Shown here in pieces: positions 33,594-43,098 of a stretch of 64,000 bases of DNA. The translations under genes and the position numbers were made by a program. The notes under the pieces are model-generated. The model saw only the letters and a list, made by a program, of their open reading frames with translations. It had not been told where the DNA came from and made no database searches. Source of the stretch: Thermus oshimai DSM 12092 (GTDB lineage: Bacteria; Deinococcota; Deinococci; Deinococcales; Thermaceae); the NCBI RefSeq assembly GCF_000373145.1, contig NZ_KB890603.1, positions 62,001-126,000 on the forward strand, given 5' to 3'. Positions within the stretch are counted from its first letter, which is position 1. Every line of letters begins with the position of its first letter.

Positions 33594-34877
33594 ATGAAGC
33601 GTCGCGAGTTCTTGCAGAAGGCGGGCGTGGGTCTGGCCGCGGGGGTCCTCTTCAGCTCCGTGCGCGTCCGGGCCCAAAGCCCCATCGTCCGCGTGGCCGG
33701 GGACTCCACCGCGGTGGGGGAGGGCGGCCGCTGGATGAAGGAGATGGTGGAGGCCTGGGGCAAGAAGACGGGCACCCGGGTGGAGTACATCGACTCCCCC
33801 GCGGACACCAACGACCGCCTGGCCCTCTACCAGCAGTACTGGGCGGCCAAAAGCCCGGACGTGGACGTCTACATGATCGACGTCATCTGGCCGGGCATCG
33901 TGGCCCCCCACGCCCTGGACCTGAAGGAGTACTTCAGCGAGGCCGAGCTCAAGGAGTTCTTCCCCCGCATCGTCCAGAACAACACCATCCGGGGCAAGCT
34001 CACCTCCATCCCCTTCTTCACCGACGCGGGCATCCTCTACTACCGCAAGGACCTCCTGGAGAAGTACGGCTACAAGAACCCCCCCAGGACCTGGGCCGAG
34101 CTGGAGCAGATGGCCCAGAAGGTCATGGAAGGGGAGCGGAAGTCCAACAAGGACTTCTGGGGCTTCGTCTTCCAGGGCAAGCCCTACGAGGGCCTCACCT
34201 GCGACGCCCTGGAGTGGATCTACTCCTTCGGGGGCGGGCGCATCGTGGAAGCGGACGGGCGCATCAGCGTCAATAACCCCAAGGCCGCCCTGGCCCTGAA
34301 CACCGTGCGCCGGTTCGTGGGCACCATCGCCCCCCAGGGGGTCACGAGCTACGCGGAGGAGGAGGCCCGCAACGTCTGGCAGCAGGGGAACAGCCTCTTC
34401 ATGCGCAACTGGCCCTACGCCTACGCCCTGGGCCAGAGCGAGGGGAGCGCGGTGCGGGGCAAATTCGGGGTGACCGTGCTGCCCAAAGGGGCGGCGGACG
34501 CCCCCAACGCGGCCACCCTGGGCGGCTGGCAGCTGATGGTCTCCGCCTACAGCCGCAACCCCAGGCTGGCCGCGGAGTTGGTGAAGTACCTGGCCTCCTA
34601 CGAGGTGCAGAAGGACAACGCCGTGCGCCTCTCCCGTCTGCCCACCCGGCCCGCCCTCTACACGGACCGGGACGTCCTGGCCAAGAACCCCTGGTTCCGT
34701 GACCTCCTTCCCGTCTTCCAGAACGCCGTCTCCCGCCCCTCGGACGTGGCCGGGGCCAAGTACAACCAGGTGTCCGAGGCCATCTGGACCGAGGTCCATA
34801 GCGCCCTCACCGGCCGCAAGAGGGGCGAGGCCGCGGTGCGCGACCTCGAGGCCCGCCTCCAGCGCATCCTGCGCTAA
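33594..34877 (+). CDS. Sugar ABC transporter substrate-binding protein, Tat-exported
   Basis: A 427-residue family 1 solute-binding protein. The signal [16 protein letters not shown] carries twin arginines and should use the Tat route. [22 protein letters not shown]-like and [21 protein letters not shown] blocks are typical of trehalose/maltose/sucrose-type binding proteins. Two permease genes follow but no ATPase, so the system probably shares an ATPase encoded elsewhere, as known for Thermus sugar importers. The exact sugar is not determined. Confidence 0.9.
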   Translation: MKRREFLQKAGVGLAAGVLFSSVRVRAQSPIVRVAGDSTAVGEGGRWMKEMVEAWGKKTGTRVEYIDSPADTNDRLALYQQYWAAKSPDVDVYMIDVIWPGIVAPHALDLKEYFSEAELKEFFPRIVQNNTIRGKLTSIPFFTDAGILYYRKDLLEKYGYKNPPRTWAELEQMAQKVMEGERKSNKDFWGFVFQGKPYEGLTCDALEWIYSFGGGRIVEADGRISVNNPKAALALNTVRRFVGTIAPQGVTSYAEEEARNVWQQGNSLFMRNWPYAYALGQSEGSAVRGKFGVTVLPKGAADAPNAATLGGWQLMVSAYSRNPRLAAELVKYLASYEVQKDNAVRLSRLPTRPALYTDRDVLAKNPWFRDLLPVFQNAVSRPSDVAGAKYNQVSEAIWTEVHSALTGRKRGEAAVRDLEARLQRILR

Positions 34878-34887
34878 GCCCCTGTAG

Positions 34888-34911
34888 GCCCGGGGGGGCC
34901 TCCCCCCGGGC
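34888..34911 (+). repeat. Strong hairpin between binding protein and permease genes
   Basis: GCCCGGGGGG and CCCCCCGGGC pair over ten bases around GCCT. No T-run follows. Such hairpins often stabilise the upstream message so that binding protein is made in excess over permeases. TATCCT (34913-34918) lies six bases before the permease ATG and may be a second, leaderless promoter. Confidence 0.6.
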
Positions 34912-34924
34912 GTATCCTTAGACC

Positions 34925-35800
34925 ATGCTCACCCTAAGGCAGGTCCGCCTGGCCTGGCTCCTGGTCCTCCCCACCCTTCTCGCGGTGGTCCTGGTGGCGG
35001 GCTACCCCCTGGCCCAGGTCTTCTACTGGTCCCTTTTCAAGGCCGACATCGCCTTCGTGGAACCCCCGGAGTTCGTGGGCCTGGAGAACTACCTCTTCCT
35101 CCTTAAGGACCCGGACTTCCGCCAGGCCCTTTGGAACACCCTGAAGTTCACCCTCATTTCCGTGAGCCTGGAAACGGTGCTGGGGCTTGCCATCGCCCTC
35201 ATCGTCCACTCCAGCTTCCGGGGCCGGGGGCTGGTGCGCACCGCCATCCTCATCCCCTGGGCCATCCCCACGGTGGTCTCCGCCAAGATGTGGCAGTGGA
35301 TGCTCCACGACGTCTACGGCGTGATCAACGTCCTGGGGGTAAAGCTCGGAATCCTAAGCCAAAAGGTGGCCTTCCTGGCCCGCCCCGAGCTCATCCTGCC
35401 CGCCATCATCGCCGTGGACGTGTGGAAGACCACCCCCTTCATGGCCCTTCTCCTCCTCGCCGGGCTCCAGCTCATCCCCGAGGAGCTCTACGAGGCGGCC
35501 AGCATTGACGGGGCCAGCCGGTGGCAGCAGTTCTGGAGCATCACCCTGCCCCTCCTCACCCCCGCCCTGGTGGTGGCCCTCATCTTCCGCACCCTGGACG
35601 CCCTCAGGGTCTTTGACGTGATCTTCGTCATGAGCGGGGTAAACCCCACCACCCGCACCCTGGCGGTCTACAACCGCCAGACCCTTATCGACTTCCAGGA
35701 CCTGGGTTACGGCTCGGCCCTCAGCGTGGCCATCCTGGTAATCATCTTCGTCTTCGTGGTGCTCTACATGCGCACCCTGGGAAGGGAGGCCTTGAAATGA
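34925..35800 (+). CDS. Sugar ABC transporter permease, MalF/UgpA type
   Basis: A 291-residue permease with six helices. The EAA loop EELYEAASIDGASRWQQFWSITLPLLTPAL (about residues 190-219) contacts the ATPase. No ribosome site precedes the ATG; instead TATCCT lies six bases upstream. It overlaps the next permease gene by four bases as ATGA. Confidence 0.93.
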   Translation: MLTLRQVRLAWLLVLPTLLAVVLVAGYPLAQVFYWSLFKADIAFVEPPEFVGLENYLFLLKDPDFRQALWNTLKFTLISVSLETVLGLAIALIVHSSFRGRGLVRTAILIPWAIPTVVSAKMWQWMLHDVYGVINVLGVKLGILSQKVAFLARPELILPAIIAVDVWKTTPFMALLLLAGLQLIPEELYEAASIDGASRWQQFWSITLPLLTPALVVALIFRTLDALRVFDVIFVMSGVNPTTRTLAVYNRQTLIDFQDLGYGSALSVAILVIIFVFVVLYMRTLGREALK

Positions 35801-36639
35801 AGGGGGCCCTTAAGGTGGTTAACCGGCTCCTCTTCTACCTGCTGGTGGCCTTCGTGGTGGTCTACAGCGTCTTCCCCTTCTACTGGGCGGTGATCTCCAG
35901 CTTCAAGCCCTCCGATGCCCTCTTCTCCCCAGACCCCAGCTTCCTCCCCCTGCCCTTCACCCTGGACCACTACAAGAACGTCTTCCTCCAGGCCAACTTC
36001 GGGCGGAACCTCCTGAACTCCCTCGTCGTGGCCGGGGGGGCCACCCTGCTCTCCCTGGTCCTGGGGGTGCTTTCCGCCTACGCCTTGGGGCGCCTCCCCT
36101 TTCCCCCCAAGAACGCCGTCCTTTACCTCGTCCTGGCCATGACCATGTTCCCCCAGATCGCCGTTTTGGGCGGGCTTTTCCTGCTCCTTAGGGGCCTCGG
36201 CCTCTTCAACACCCACCTGGGCCTCATCCTGAGCTACCTCCTCTTCACCCTGCCCTTCACGGTCTGGGTCCTGGTGGGCTACTTCAAGGGCCTGCCCCGG
36301 GAGCTGGAGGAGGCGGCCTACGTGGACGGGGCCACGCCCCTACAGACCCTCCTCAAGGTGATGCTCCCCCTCACCGGGCCCGGGCTGGTGACCACGGGGC
36401 TTTTGGCCTTCATCGCCGCCTGGAACGAGTACCTCTTCGCCCTCACCTTCACCGTGGGGGACTCGGTGAAGACGGTGCCCCCCGCCATCGCCAGCTTCGG
36501 CGGGGCCACGCCCTTTGAGATCCCCTGGGGGTCCATCATGGCCGCCAGCGTGGTGGTCACCGTGCCCCTGGTGGTCCTGGTCCTCGTCTTCCAGCAGCGC
36601 ATCGTGGCCGGGCTCACCGCGGGGGCGGTGAAGGGGTAG
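35797..36639 (+). CDS. Sugar ABC transporter permease, MalG/UgpE type
   Basis: A 280-residue, six-helix partner of the preceding permease. The EAA loop is LEEAAYVDGATPLQTLLKVMLPLTGPG (about residues 169-195). The ATGA overlap implies translational coupling and an equal ratio of the two subunits. It ends five bases from the convergent phosphoglucomutase gene. Confidence 0.93.
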   Translation: MKGALKVVNRLLFYLLVAFVVVYSVFPFYWAVISSFKPSDALFSPDPSFLPLPFTLDHYKNVFLQANFGRNLLNSLVVAGGATLLSLVLGVLSAYALGRLPFPPKNAVLYLVLAMTMFPQIAVLGGLFLLLRGLGLFNTHLGLILSYLLFTLPFTVWVLVGYFKGLPRELEEAAYVDGATPLQTLLKVMLPLTGPGLVTTGLLAFIAAWNEYLFALTFTVGDSVKTVPPAIASFGGATPFEIPWGSIMAASVVVTVPLVVLVLVFQQRIVAGLTAGAVKG

Positions 36640-36644
36640 GCGCT

Positions 36645-38198
36645 TCAGAGGAGGGCGTTCAAAAGCTCCAGCGCCGCTTCCAGAAGGGCCTCGAGGTGCT
36701 CGGGGCCCTGGAAGCTTTCCGCGTAGACCTTGACCAGGTCCTCGGTGCCGCTGGGCCTAAGGGCGAACCAGCCCCCTTCCGTCACCACCTTAAGCCCCCC
36801 CAGGGGCTCGCCGTTTCCGGGGGCGTGGGTGAGGATTTCCCCCGCCGCAAGGGGGAGGGCCTTGGGGTCCAGGGCCTTCAGGCGGGCCTTGGCCTCGGGG
36901 GGGATGGGGAGGTCCTTGCGGGCGTAGAAGGGGCGGCCCAGGCGCTCCGCCAGCTCCTCGTAAAGGACCCCGGGGTCCTTCCCCCGCTTGGCGGTGATCT
37001 CCGCCGCCAGAAGGCCCAGGAGGATCCCGTCCTTATCGGTGGTGAAGGGGCGGCCGTCTTGGCGGAGGAAGCTTGCCCCCGCGCTCTCCTCCCCGCCAAA
37101 GCCCAGCCAGCCCCCAAGCAGGCCCTCCACGAAGTACTTGAACCCCACCGGGGTCTCGTAGACCTCCCGGCCTAGGGCCCGGGCCACCCGGTCCAGGAGG
37201 GCGCTGGTCACCGCGGTCTTCCCCACCTTGGCCCCCGGCCAGGGGCGGGTGGTGAAGAGGTGCTCCACGGCCACCGCCAGGTAGTGGTTGGGGTTCATGA
37301 GGCCCTTGGGGGTGACGATGCCGTGCCGGTCCGCGTCGGGGTCGTTGCCGATGGCCAGGTCGTAGCGCTCCTTCAGGGCGAGGAGCCCGGCCATGGCGTG
37401 GGGGCTGGAGCAGTCCATGCGGATCTTGCCGTCGTGGTCCTGAGGCATGAAGCGGAAGGTGGGGTCCAGGGTGGGGTTCACCACCTCCAGGCCAAGCCCG
37501 TAGGCCTCCGCCAGGCGTTCCCAGACCCTAAGGCTCGCCCCGCCCAGGGGGTCCACCCCGATGCGGAGCCCCGCGGCCCGGATGGCCTCGAGGTCCACCG
37601 CCTCCTTCACCCTCTCCAGGTAGAGCCCCGCGTAGTCAAAGGGCACCGCCTGGGCCAGGGCCTCGGCCAGGGGGACGCGCCGCACCCCTTTGAGCCCCTC
37701 GGCCAGCAGGGCGTTGGCCCGCTCCTCCAGGGCCCGGGTCACCCGGGCGTCCGCGGGGCCCCCCGTGGGGGGGTTGTACTTGAAGCCCCCGTCCTCCGGG
37801 GGGTTGTGGCTGGGGGTGAGGAGGACCCCGTCGGCCTTGGCGGGGTGGCGGGCGTTGTGCTCCAGGATGGCCAGGGAGACGAGGGGCGTGGGGGTGTAGG
37901 CCCCGTCGGCCTCCACCCGGACCTCGAGGCCGTTGGCCACGAACACCCGAAGGGCCGTGGCCCAGGCGGGCTCGGAGAGGGCGTGGGTGTCCTTGGCCAG
38001 AAAGAGGGGCCCCGTGGCCCCAAAGGAGGCCCTTAGGTCGGCCACGGCCTGGGCCAAGGCCAGGACGTGGGCCTCGTTGAAGGTGCGCCTTAGGGAGGTG
38101 CCCCGGTGGCCGCTGGTGCCGAAGGCCACCCGCTCTAAGGGGTTCTTGGGGTCCGGGGCCTCTTCGTAGTAGAGGGTGAGGAGCTTGAGGAGGTCCAT
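36645..38198 (-). CDS. pgm: Phosphoglucomutase, alpha-D-hexose type
   Basis: Interconverts glucose 1- and 6-phosphate, linking sugar uptake to glycolysis and to polysaccharide or trehalose synthesis. FGTSGHRG is at residues 26-33, the phosphoserine loop TPSHNP gives Ser130, [10 protein letters not shown] binds the metal and [10 protein letters not shown] binds sugar. The 517-residue length fits the short bacterial class. It converges on the sugar ABC genes. Confidence 0.94.
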   Translation of the reverse strand: MDLLKLLTLYYEEAPDPKNPLERVAFGTSGHRGTSLRRTFNEAHVLALAQAVADLRASFGATGPLFLAKDTHALSEPAWATALRVFVANGLEVRVEADGAYTPTPLVSLAILEHNARHPAKADGVLLTPSHNPPEDGGFKYNPPTGGPADARVTRALEERANALLAEGLKGVRRVPLAEALAQAVPFDYAGLYLERVKEAVDLEAIRAAGLRIGVDPLGGASLRVWERLAEAYGLGLEVVNPTLDPTFRFMPQDHDGKIRMDCSSPHAMAGLLALKERYDLAIGNDPDADRHGIVTPKGLMNPNHYLAVAVEHLFTTRPWPGAKVGKTAVTSALLDRVARALGREVYETPVGFKYFVEGLLGGWLGFGGEESAGASFLRQDGRPFTTDKDGILLGLLAAEITAKRGKDPGVLYEELAERLGRPFYARKDLPIPPEAKARLKALDPKALPLAAGEILTHAPGNGEPLGGLKVVTEGGWFALRPSGTEDLVKVYAESFQGPEHLEALLEAALELLNALL

Positions 38199-38218
38199 GC
38201 CCCCATGCTAAAAGCTTC

Positions 38219-38246
38219 GCCCCGCCCCAGGGTCCTGGGGCGGGGC
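38219..38246 (-). terminator. Terminator of the foldase gene
   Basis: A perfect 13-base stem, GCCCCGCCCCAGG with CCTGGGGCGGGGC around GT, followed on the minus strand by GAAGCTTTTAG. It separates the foldase gene from pgm, which is downstream on the same strand. Confidence 0.65.
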
Positions 38247-38257
38247 AAGGAAGGCCC

Positions 38258-40051
38258 TTAGGGCTTGGCGGGGGCCTCTTTGGGGGCCTCCTCCGTCTTG
38301 GGGGCGAGCTCCGCCAGGACCTGGTTCAGGCGGTTTTCAATCTGGGCCTTCTTGCGGAGCTCCTGGATGAGGGCCTGGGCCTGCTCCGAACGCTTTTTGG
38401 CGATGACCCGCTCCTTGGCCTCCTCCGCCACCTCGGGGTAGGGCTTAAGGACCTCCGCCTTGCGCTCGGAGATGAGGAGGACCACGAAGGTGCCGTCCTC
38501 CAGCTTCACCACCTCGCTCACCTCCCCCAAGGGCCCTTTGGGGAAGGTGGCCGTGGTCTTGAAGACCAGCCGGTCCAAGACGGCGGGCAGGCTGTTGGGG
38601 TTCACCGTGCCGTAGTCCGTGACCGTGCCTTCCTGGGCCTTGGCCAGGGCCTCGAGGTCCCCTCCCTTGAGGGCCGCGGCCCGGAAGGCCTTGGCCTTGG
38701 CCTCCTCCTTGAAGCTCACCCCCACCACCTTGGCGCTGGCGGGCACGGTGAAGAGGGCGGGGTTTTCCGCGTAGAACCTCTTGGCCTCCTCCTCCGTGGC
38801 GGTGACCTCCCGTGTGGCCCAGAGGGCGTAGGCCTGGGCCATGGCGTCCTTGGAACCCAAGAAGGGCTTGCCGCTCCCCTTGGCGGCCTCCACCAAAAGC
38901 TCCCGGTCAATGAGGTTCTCCAGGGTCTGGGGGAGGAAGAACTGCACCGCAAGCTCCCCCAGGCCCTGCTGGATGAGGGCCGCGGTCTGCTGGTTGGAAA
39001 AGACGGGCTGGAGGACCTGGGCAAGGAGGATCTCCTTCCCGTTCACCTGGGCCACGGCGGGGTTTTTGTAGCTGTAGGGGGCGTCCTCGGCGAAGCGCAC
39101 CTGGGCCTTCTTGCGGAGCTCCTCCAGGTAGGCCTCGAGGGCCCCCTCCCCCTTGACCCGCTTGGCGTCCTCCTCCACCCGGGCCTTGACCTCCTCAAAG
39201 CCCGGCGCCTTGGGGGGGAGGTAGGCCTCCACCTTCACCAGGTAGTACCGCCCCCCGGCCTCGATGGGCCCCACCAGGCCGGGGCCCTTGAGGGCGAAGA
39301 CCGCCTGGCCCACCGCCTCGGGGAAGACCACCTGGGCCACGGGCTTGGGCTCGCTCTTCCCGGGCTCGGCCCCGAGGGCCCCCGCTGCTTCCGCCCCCAC
39401 CTTGGAGTGGGCCTTGGCCAGGGCGGCGAAGTCCTCCCCGGCCTTGGCCTTCCGGTGGAGCTCCTCCGCCAGGGCCTTGTCGTCCACCACGATCTGCCGG
39501 GCCAGGACCCGGGGCTCGGTCTTGTAGTCGTCCCGGTGCACCTCAAAGTAGAAGGCCACCTCCTCGGGGGTGGGCTTCACCGAGGTGCGGATCTGGTCCA
39601 GGCGCTTTTGGATCTGGAGCTGGGTCTTGATCTCGGCCCTTAGCTGAGCGTCGGTGTAGCCCACCTGGTTCAGGAAGCTCTCGTAGGCCTCCTTCTCCTT
39701 CAGGCCGAACTGCTCGCGGATGCGGTTAAGCTCCGACCGCACCTCCGCGCTGGAAACCCGCACCCGGGCCGCGTCCTGCTTCAGGGCCTCGGTGAGGATG
39801 ACCTGCTCCAGGAAGTGGGTGTCCACCAGGGTTTTGAGAAGCCCCTCGGGGTTGGCCGCGTACAGGGGGTCGTTCCCCTGGAGCCTGAGGAGATCCAGCT
39901 CGTACACGGGCTTGTTGTTGACCCAAAGGACCGCCTTACCCCGGGCCTGCTGCCCCGCCTGAGGGGTGAAAAGCAGGATGGCCCCCACGGCAAAGGCCAA
40001 GGCCAAAAGCCCAAAGAGGATGGTGATGACCCGTTTGCTCAGTCCGAACAC
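38258..40051 (-). CDS. Membrane-anchored SurA/PpiD-like peptidyl-prolyl isomerase
   Basis: A 597-residue foldase with one N-terminal helix (about residues 8-28), a SurA-type chaperone region and a parvulin (PpiC) domain around residues 195-310. PRVLARQIVVDDKALAEELHRKAKAGEDFAALAKAHSKVG is typical. The C-terminal half repeats SurA-like helices and ends in a Lys/Ala/Pro tail. It should fold exported proteins at the outer face of the inner membrane. I set the start at a GTG (40051) with a GAGGAGG site; longer readings run through the tRNA gene. Confidence 0.85.
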   Translation of the reverse strand: MFGLSKRVITILFGLLALAFAVGAILLFTPQAGQQARGKAVLWVNNKPVYELDLLRLQGNDPLYAANPEGLLKTLVDTHFLEQVILTEALKQDAARVRVSSAEVRSELNRIREQFGLKEKEAYESFLNQVGYTDAQLRAEIKTQLQIQKRLDQIRTSVKPTPEEVAFYFEVHRDDYKTEPRVLARQIVVDDKALAEELHRKAKAGEDFAALAKAHSKVGAEAAGALGAEPGKSEPKPVAQVVFPEAVGQAVFALKGPGLVGPIEAGGRYYLVKVEAYLPPKAPGFEEVKARVEEDAKRVKGEGALEAYLEELRKKAQVRFAEDAPYSYKNPAVAQVNGKEILLAQVLQPVFSNQQTAALIQQGLGELAVQFFLPQTLENLIDRELLVEAAKGSGKPFLGSKDAMAQAYALWATREVTATEEEAKRFYAENPALFTVPASAKVVGVSFKEEAKAKAFRAAALKGGDLEALAKAQEGTVTDYGTVNPNSLPAVLDRLVFKTTATFPKGPLGEVSEVVKLEDGTFVVLLISERKAEVLKPYPEVAEEAKERVIAKKRSEQAQALIQELRKKAQIENRLNQVLAELAPKTEEAPKEAPAKP

Positions 40052-40081
40052 TTGACCGCCTCCTCTCCCGCGTGCTAAAGT
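40052..40081 (+). promoter_or_regulatory. tRNA-Arg promoter
   Basis: TTGACC (40052-40057), an 18-base spacer and TAAAGT (40076-40081). Transcription would begin about eight bases before the tRNA. The -35 box directly touches the start codon of the divergent foldase gene, and the spacer is complementary to that gene's ribosome site. Confidence 0.7.
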
Positions 40082-40095
40082 AGCTCCTGCTGAGT

Positions 40096-40172
<77 letters not shown>

Positions 40173-40255
40173 TTTTTCTTTTGGTACCCCGGAAAAGCCC
40201 AAGCACAAAGGGATTCTAGCACACCCTGGGTGAGAAAACCCCTTAGGATGAGGGG

Positions 40256-41389
40256 GTGCTGCCCCTTCTCCTCGCCTGGCTCCACACGACCAACGACCTC
40301 TTCTCCAACTTCCTCACCCCCCTCCTCCCCAAGCTCATGGACCGCTTCGGGGTGGGGCTGGGGACGGCGGGGTTGTTGGTCTCGGTCTACTCCCTCACGG
40401 GAAGCCTTCTCCAGCCCTTCGCCGGCCTCTTGGCCGACCGCATGGACCGCCGGCTCCTCGCCGCCTTGGGGCCGGTGCTGGTGGCGCTAGGGATGGGCTC
40501 CTTGGGGGTCTGGCCCCGGTTTGAGGCCCTTCTTTTGGTCCTGGGGCTTTCGGGCCTGGGCTCGGCCCTCTTCCACGCCTCGGGGGCCAGCCTGGTGGGG
40601 GAGTACGCCCCCCGGGAGCGGAAGGGGTTCTGGCTTTCCTTCTTCGGCTCCGCGGGGTACCTGGGGCTTTCCCTGGGGCCGGTGGTGGCCCTCTTCACCG
40701 TGGGGGCCTGGGGGCTTGAGGGGCTCCTCTGGCTCACCCCTTTGGTCCTCCTCCCCGCCCTCCTTCTCCTCCGGCTACCCCCCGTGCGCCGGAAGGGGAG
40801 GCCCGCAGGGATGGGGGACTTCCTCCGGGTCTTCCGGGGGGACGTGGCCCGGCTCTGGGGGATGGCCACCCTGAGGAGCCTGGTCTTCATGAGCTTCTCC
40901 ACCACCCTGCCCTACTGGTACGCGCAAAAGGGGCTCTCGGATGCCTACACCGCCTTGAGCCTTTCCGTCTACAGCTTCTCCGCCACCCTGGGGACCTTCC
41001 TCGGGGGGACCCTCTCCGACCGCCTGGGACGGAAGGCGGTCCTGGTGGGCACCCTGAGCCTGGGCCTGCCCCTTTACCTGGCCCTCCTCTTCTTCCCCCC
41101 GGAAAACCCCCTTTACCTCCTCCTCCTTGCCGCCACGGGGGCCCTGATGAACGCCGGCATCCCCGTGGCCGTGGCCCTGGCCCAGGACCTCGAGCCCACC
41201 CAGACGGCCACGGTCTCCGGCCTCCTCATGGGGTTCACCTGGGGGTTCGCCGGTCTCTTCTACGCCCCCATCGGGGGGCTCATCGAGGCCTTCGGGGTGC
41301 TTCCGGTCCTTTTGGCCTTAGGCGGCCTCATCCTCCCCGCCTGGGCCCTGGCCCGGGGGGTGCGGGAGCCCGGTAGAATGGGCGCATGA
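40256..41389 (+). CDS. Major facilitator superfamily transporter
   Basis: A 377-residue protein with about twelve helices. The loop AGLLADRMDRRLLAALG and its repeat GGTLSDRLGRKAVLVG mark MFS halves; HTTNDLFSNFLTPLLPKLMDRFGVGLG near the start resembles fosmidomycin-resistance-type exporters. The GTG at 40256 is preceded by an AGGATGAGGGG site. It overlaps the stress-protein gene as ATGA. Substrate not assigned. Confidence 0.85.
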   Translation: MLPLLLAWLHTTNDLFSNFLTPLLPKLMDRFGVGLGTAGLLVSVYSLTGSLLQPFAGLLADRMDRRLLAALGPVLVALGMGSLGVWPRFEALLLVLGLSGLGSALFHASGASLVGEYAPRERKGFWLSFFGSAGYLGLSLGPVVALFTVGAWGLEGLLWLTPLVLLPALLLLRLPPVRRKGRPAGMGDFLRVFRGDVARLWGMATLRSLVFMSFSTTLPYWYAQKGLSDAYTALSLSVYSFSATLGTFLGGTLSDRLGRKAVLVGTLSLGLPLYLALLFFPPENPLYLLLLAATGALMNAGIPVAVALAQDLEPTQTATVSGLLMGFTWGFAGLFYAPIGGLIEAFGVLPVLLALGGLILPAWALARGVREPGRMGA

Positions 41390-42192
41390 GGATCCTCCTG
41401 GCCACCGACGGCTCGCCCCAGGCCAAGGGGGCCGAGGTGCTGGCGGAGTGGCTTGGCTACAAGCTTTCCGCCAAGCTCCTGGTCCTTTACGTGGTGGACC
41501 TCCGCCTGGTCCAGGCCCTGGAGCCCCTGGACCTGGGGGCCCTCACCATCCCCCTGCCCGTGCGGCGGGAGGAGGTGGAAAGGCTCCTTAGCCTCAAGGG
41601 GGAGGCGGTCTTGGAGCGGGTGGTGAAAAGCGCCAAGGCGGCCGGGGTGGAGGCGGAGGGCCTTCTGGAAAAGGGCCTGCCCCACGAGGCCATCCTGCGG
41701 CAGGCCCGCTCGGCGGACCTCCTGGTCCTCGGCCGGAGCGGGGAGGCCCACGGGGCGGGGTTTATGGGCTTGGGGAGCACGGTGGACCGGGTCCTTCGCG
41801 CCTCCCCCATCCCCACCCTGGTGGCCCCCCTGGAGTACGTGGAGCTCGAGGGGGCGGTCCTGGGGTACAACGCCTCGGAAAGCGCGGTGCGGGCCCTGCA
41901 CACCCTGGCCCCCCTGGCCCGCGCCTTGGGGCTTTTCGTGCGGGTGGTGAGCGTGCACGAGGACCCCACCCAGGCGGGGGCCTGGGCCTTGGAGGCGGAA
42001 ACCTACCTCAAGGACCACGGGGTGGCCGCGGAGGGGCTGGCCCTTTCGGGGGACCCCGCGGAGCACCTCCTGGGCCTGGCCGGGCCCTCCGACCTCCTCA
42101 CCCTGGGCGCTCCCGTGCGGCGGTTCCTTTTGGGAAGCACCGCGGAGGAGGTGGTGCGCCACGCGGTGGGGCCGGTCCTCACCGTGCGATAA
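41386..42192 (+). CDS. Tandem universal stress protein
   Basis: A 268-residue protein with two UspA halves. The first has the nucleotide loop GRSGEAHGAGFMGLGSTVDRVLRASPIPTLVAP (about residues 115-147), and the second ends in PVRRFLLGSTAEEVVRHAVGPVLTVR. Coupling to an MFS exporter gene mirrors the pair at 23.2-25.3 kb. This suggests a repeated USP-transporter unit. Confidence 0.88.
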   Translation: MRILLATDGSPQAKGAEVLAEWLGYKLSAKLLVLYVVDLRLVQALEPLDLGALTIPLPVRREEVERLLSLKGEAVLERVVKSAKAAGVEAEGLLEKGLPHEAILRQARSADLLVLGRSGEAHGAGFMGLGSTVDRVLRASPIPTLVAPLEYVELEGAVLGYNASESAVRALHTLAPLARALGLFVRVVSVHEDPTQAGAWALEAETYLKDHGVAAEGLALSGDPAEHLLGLAGPSDLLTLGAPVRRFLLGSTAEEVVRHAVGPVLTVR

Positions 42193-42209
42193 GGAGAGGG
42201 GCCTCGAGG

Positions 42210-42215
42210 TATAAT
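42210..42215 (+). promoter_or_regulatory. -10 box of the CBS-domain gene
   Basis: TATAAT in the context GGTATAAT, 26 bases before the ATG. A CCTCGAGG octamer (42202-42209) abuts it, one of the few copies outside a gene. No -35 match is visible. Confidence 0.5.
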
Positions 42216-42241
42216 CTTCCCCTAAAGGAAAGGGGGAGGGC

Positions 42242-42673
42242 ATGACCGTTCGCCAGCTGCTCTTGCGTAAAGGGGGCGCGGTGTACCGCATCCACCCCGA
42301 GGCCACGGTGCTGGAGGCCCTTAAGGAGCTCGCCCGCCACGACGTCGGGGCCCTTTTGGTCATGGAGGGGGACAGGCTCCTCGGGATCTTCTCCGAGCGG
42401 GACTACGCCCGGAAGCTGGTCCTCCTGGGGCGCTTTTCCAAGGACACCCTGGTGCGGGAGGTGATGACGGAAAACCCCATCACCGTGACCCCGGAGACGG
42501 ACCTGGAAGAGGCCATGCGCCTCATGACGGAGCACCGGGTCCGCCACCTGCCCGTGCTGGAGGGGGGAAGGGTGGTGGGGGTGGTCTCCATCGGGGACGC
42601 GGTGAAGGCCATCATCACCGAGCAGGGGGTGCTCATCCAGGAGCTTGCCCGCTACGTGAGCGAAAACCGCTAA
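42242..42673 (+). CDS. CBS-domain pair protein
   Basis: A 143-residue stand-alone Bateman module of two CBS domains (about residues 8-63 and 76-132), which normally senses adenine nucleotides. LLVMEGDRLLGIFSERDYARKL and LPVLEGGRVVGVVSIGDAVKAI are the two typical repeats. It has its own promoter and no fused effector domain, so its partner is unknown. Confidence 0.9.
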   Translation: MTVRQLLLRKGGAVYRIHPEATVLEALKELARHDVGALLVMEGDRLLGIFSERDYARKLVLLGRFSKDTLVREVMTENPITVTPETDLEEAMRLMTEHRVRHLPVLEGGRVVGVVSIGDAVKAIITEQGVLIQELARYVSENR

Positions 42674-42678
42674 GCCCC

Positions 42679-43026
42679 CTAGTCCCGAAAGAGCCAGCTC
42701 AGGAGGAGGCTTAGGAGGGAGAGGAGGAGGGCCCCGAAGAAGGCCCCGGCGAAGCCCTGGACCTCCAGGGCCGTGGCCTGGGCCACCAGGTAGAGGACGA
42801 AGGCGTTCACCACCAGGGTGAAAAGCCCGAGGGTGAGGAGGTTGAGGGGCAGGGTGAGGAAGAGGAGGAGGGGGCGGAGGAGGGCGTTGGCCAAGCCCCA
42901 AAGGGCCCCCGCCACCAGGTAGTCCAGAAGGCCGGCCCCCTGGGCGAAGTAGACCCCGGAGTAGAGGCCGGCCACCAGCCAAAGGGCCAGGGTGTTGAGG
43001 AGGAGGCGGGCCAGAAGGGCGCGCAT
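42679..43026 (-). CDS. Phage-holin-4-like small membrane protein (DUF360 family)
   Basis: A 115-residue, four-helix membrane protein of the YvlD/holin-superfamily-IV type. LLDYLVAGALWGLANALLRPLLLFLTLPLNLLTLGLFTLVVNAFVLYL is the family core. These are chromosomal proteins, not phage lysis proteins; their role is unknown. The ATG at 43026 follows TATGCT by seven bases, so it should be leaderless. Confidence 0.8.
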   Translation of the reverse strand: MRALLARLLLNTLALWLVAGLYSGVYFAQGAGLLDYLVAGALWGLANALLRPLLLFLTLPLNLLTLGLFTLVVNAFVLYLVAQATALEVQGFAGAFFGALLLSLLSLLLSWLFRD

Positions 43027-43042
43027 GGCCCCCAGCATACCC

Positions 43043-43072
43043 TTGACCCCCGCCGGGGAACGGGGGTAGACT
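43043..43072 (+). promoter_or_regulatory. tetR-ABC operon promoter with palindrome in the spacer
   Basis: TTGACC (43043-43048), 18 bases, TAGACT (43067-43072). The spacer is filled by a perfect inverted repeat, ACCCCCG (43046-43052) and CGGGGGT (43061-43067), around eight bases. A protein bound there would block RNA polymerase. Confidence 0.65.
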
Positions 43073-43078
43073 GGCCCT

Positions 43079-43098
43079 GTAAGTATGCACTTGCTTAC
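43079..43098 (+). promoter_or_regulatory. TetR-type operator over the tetR start codon
   Basis: A 20-base imperfect palindrome with outer arms GTAAG and CTTAC spanning the expected transcription start and the ATG at 43085. Its size and place suit autorepression by the TetR protein it opens. Confidence 0.5.

Noticed and set aside
42679-43026. Holin-like protein as evidence of a prophage
   Set aside because: The family is a chromosomal small membrane protein; no phage genes, att repeats or composition shift surround it.
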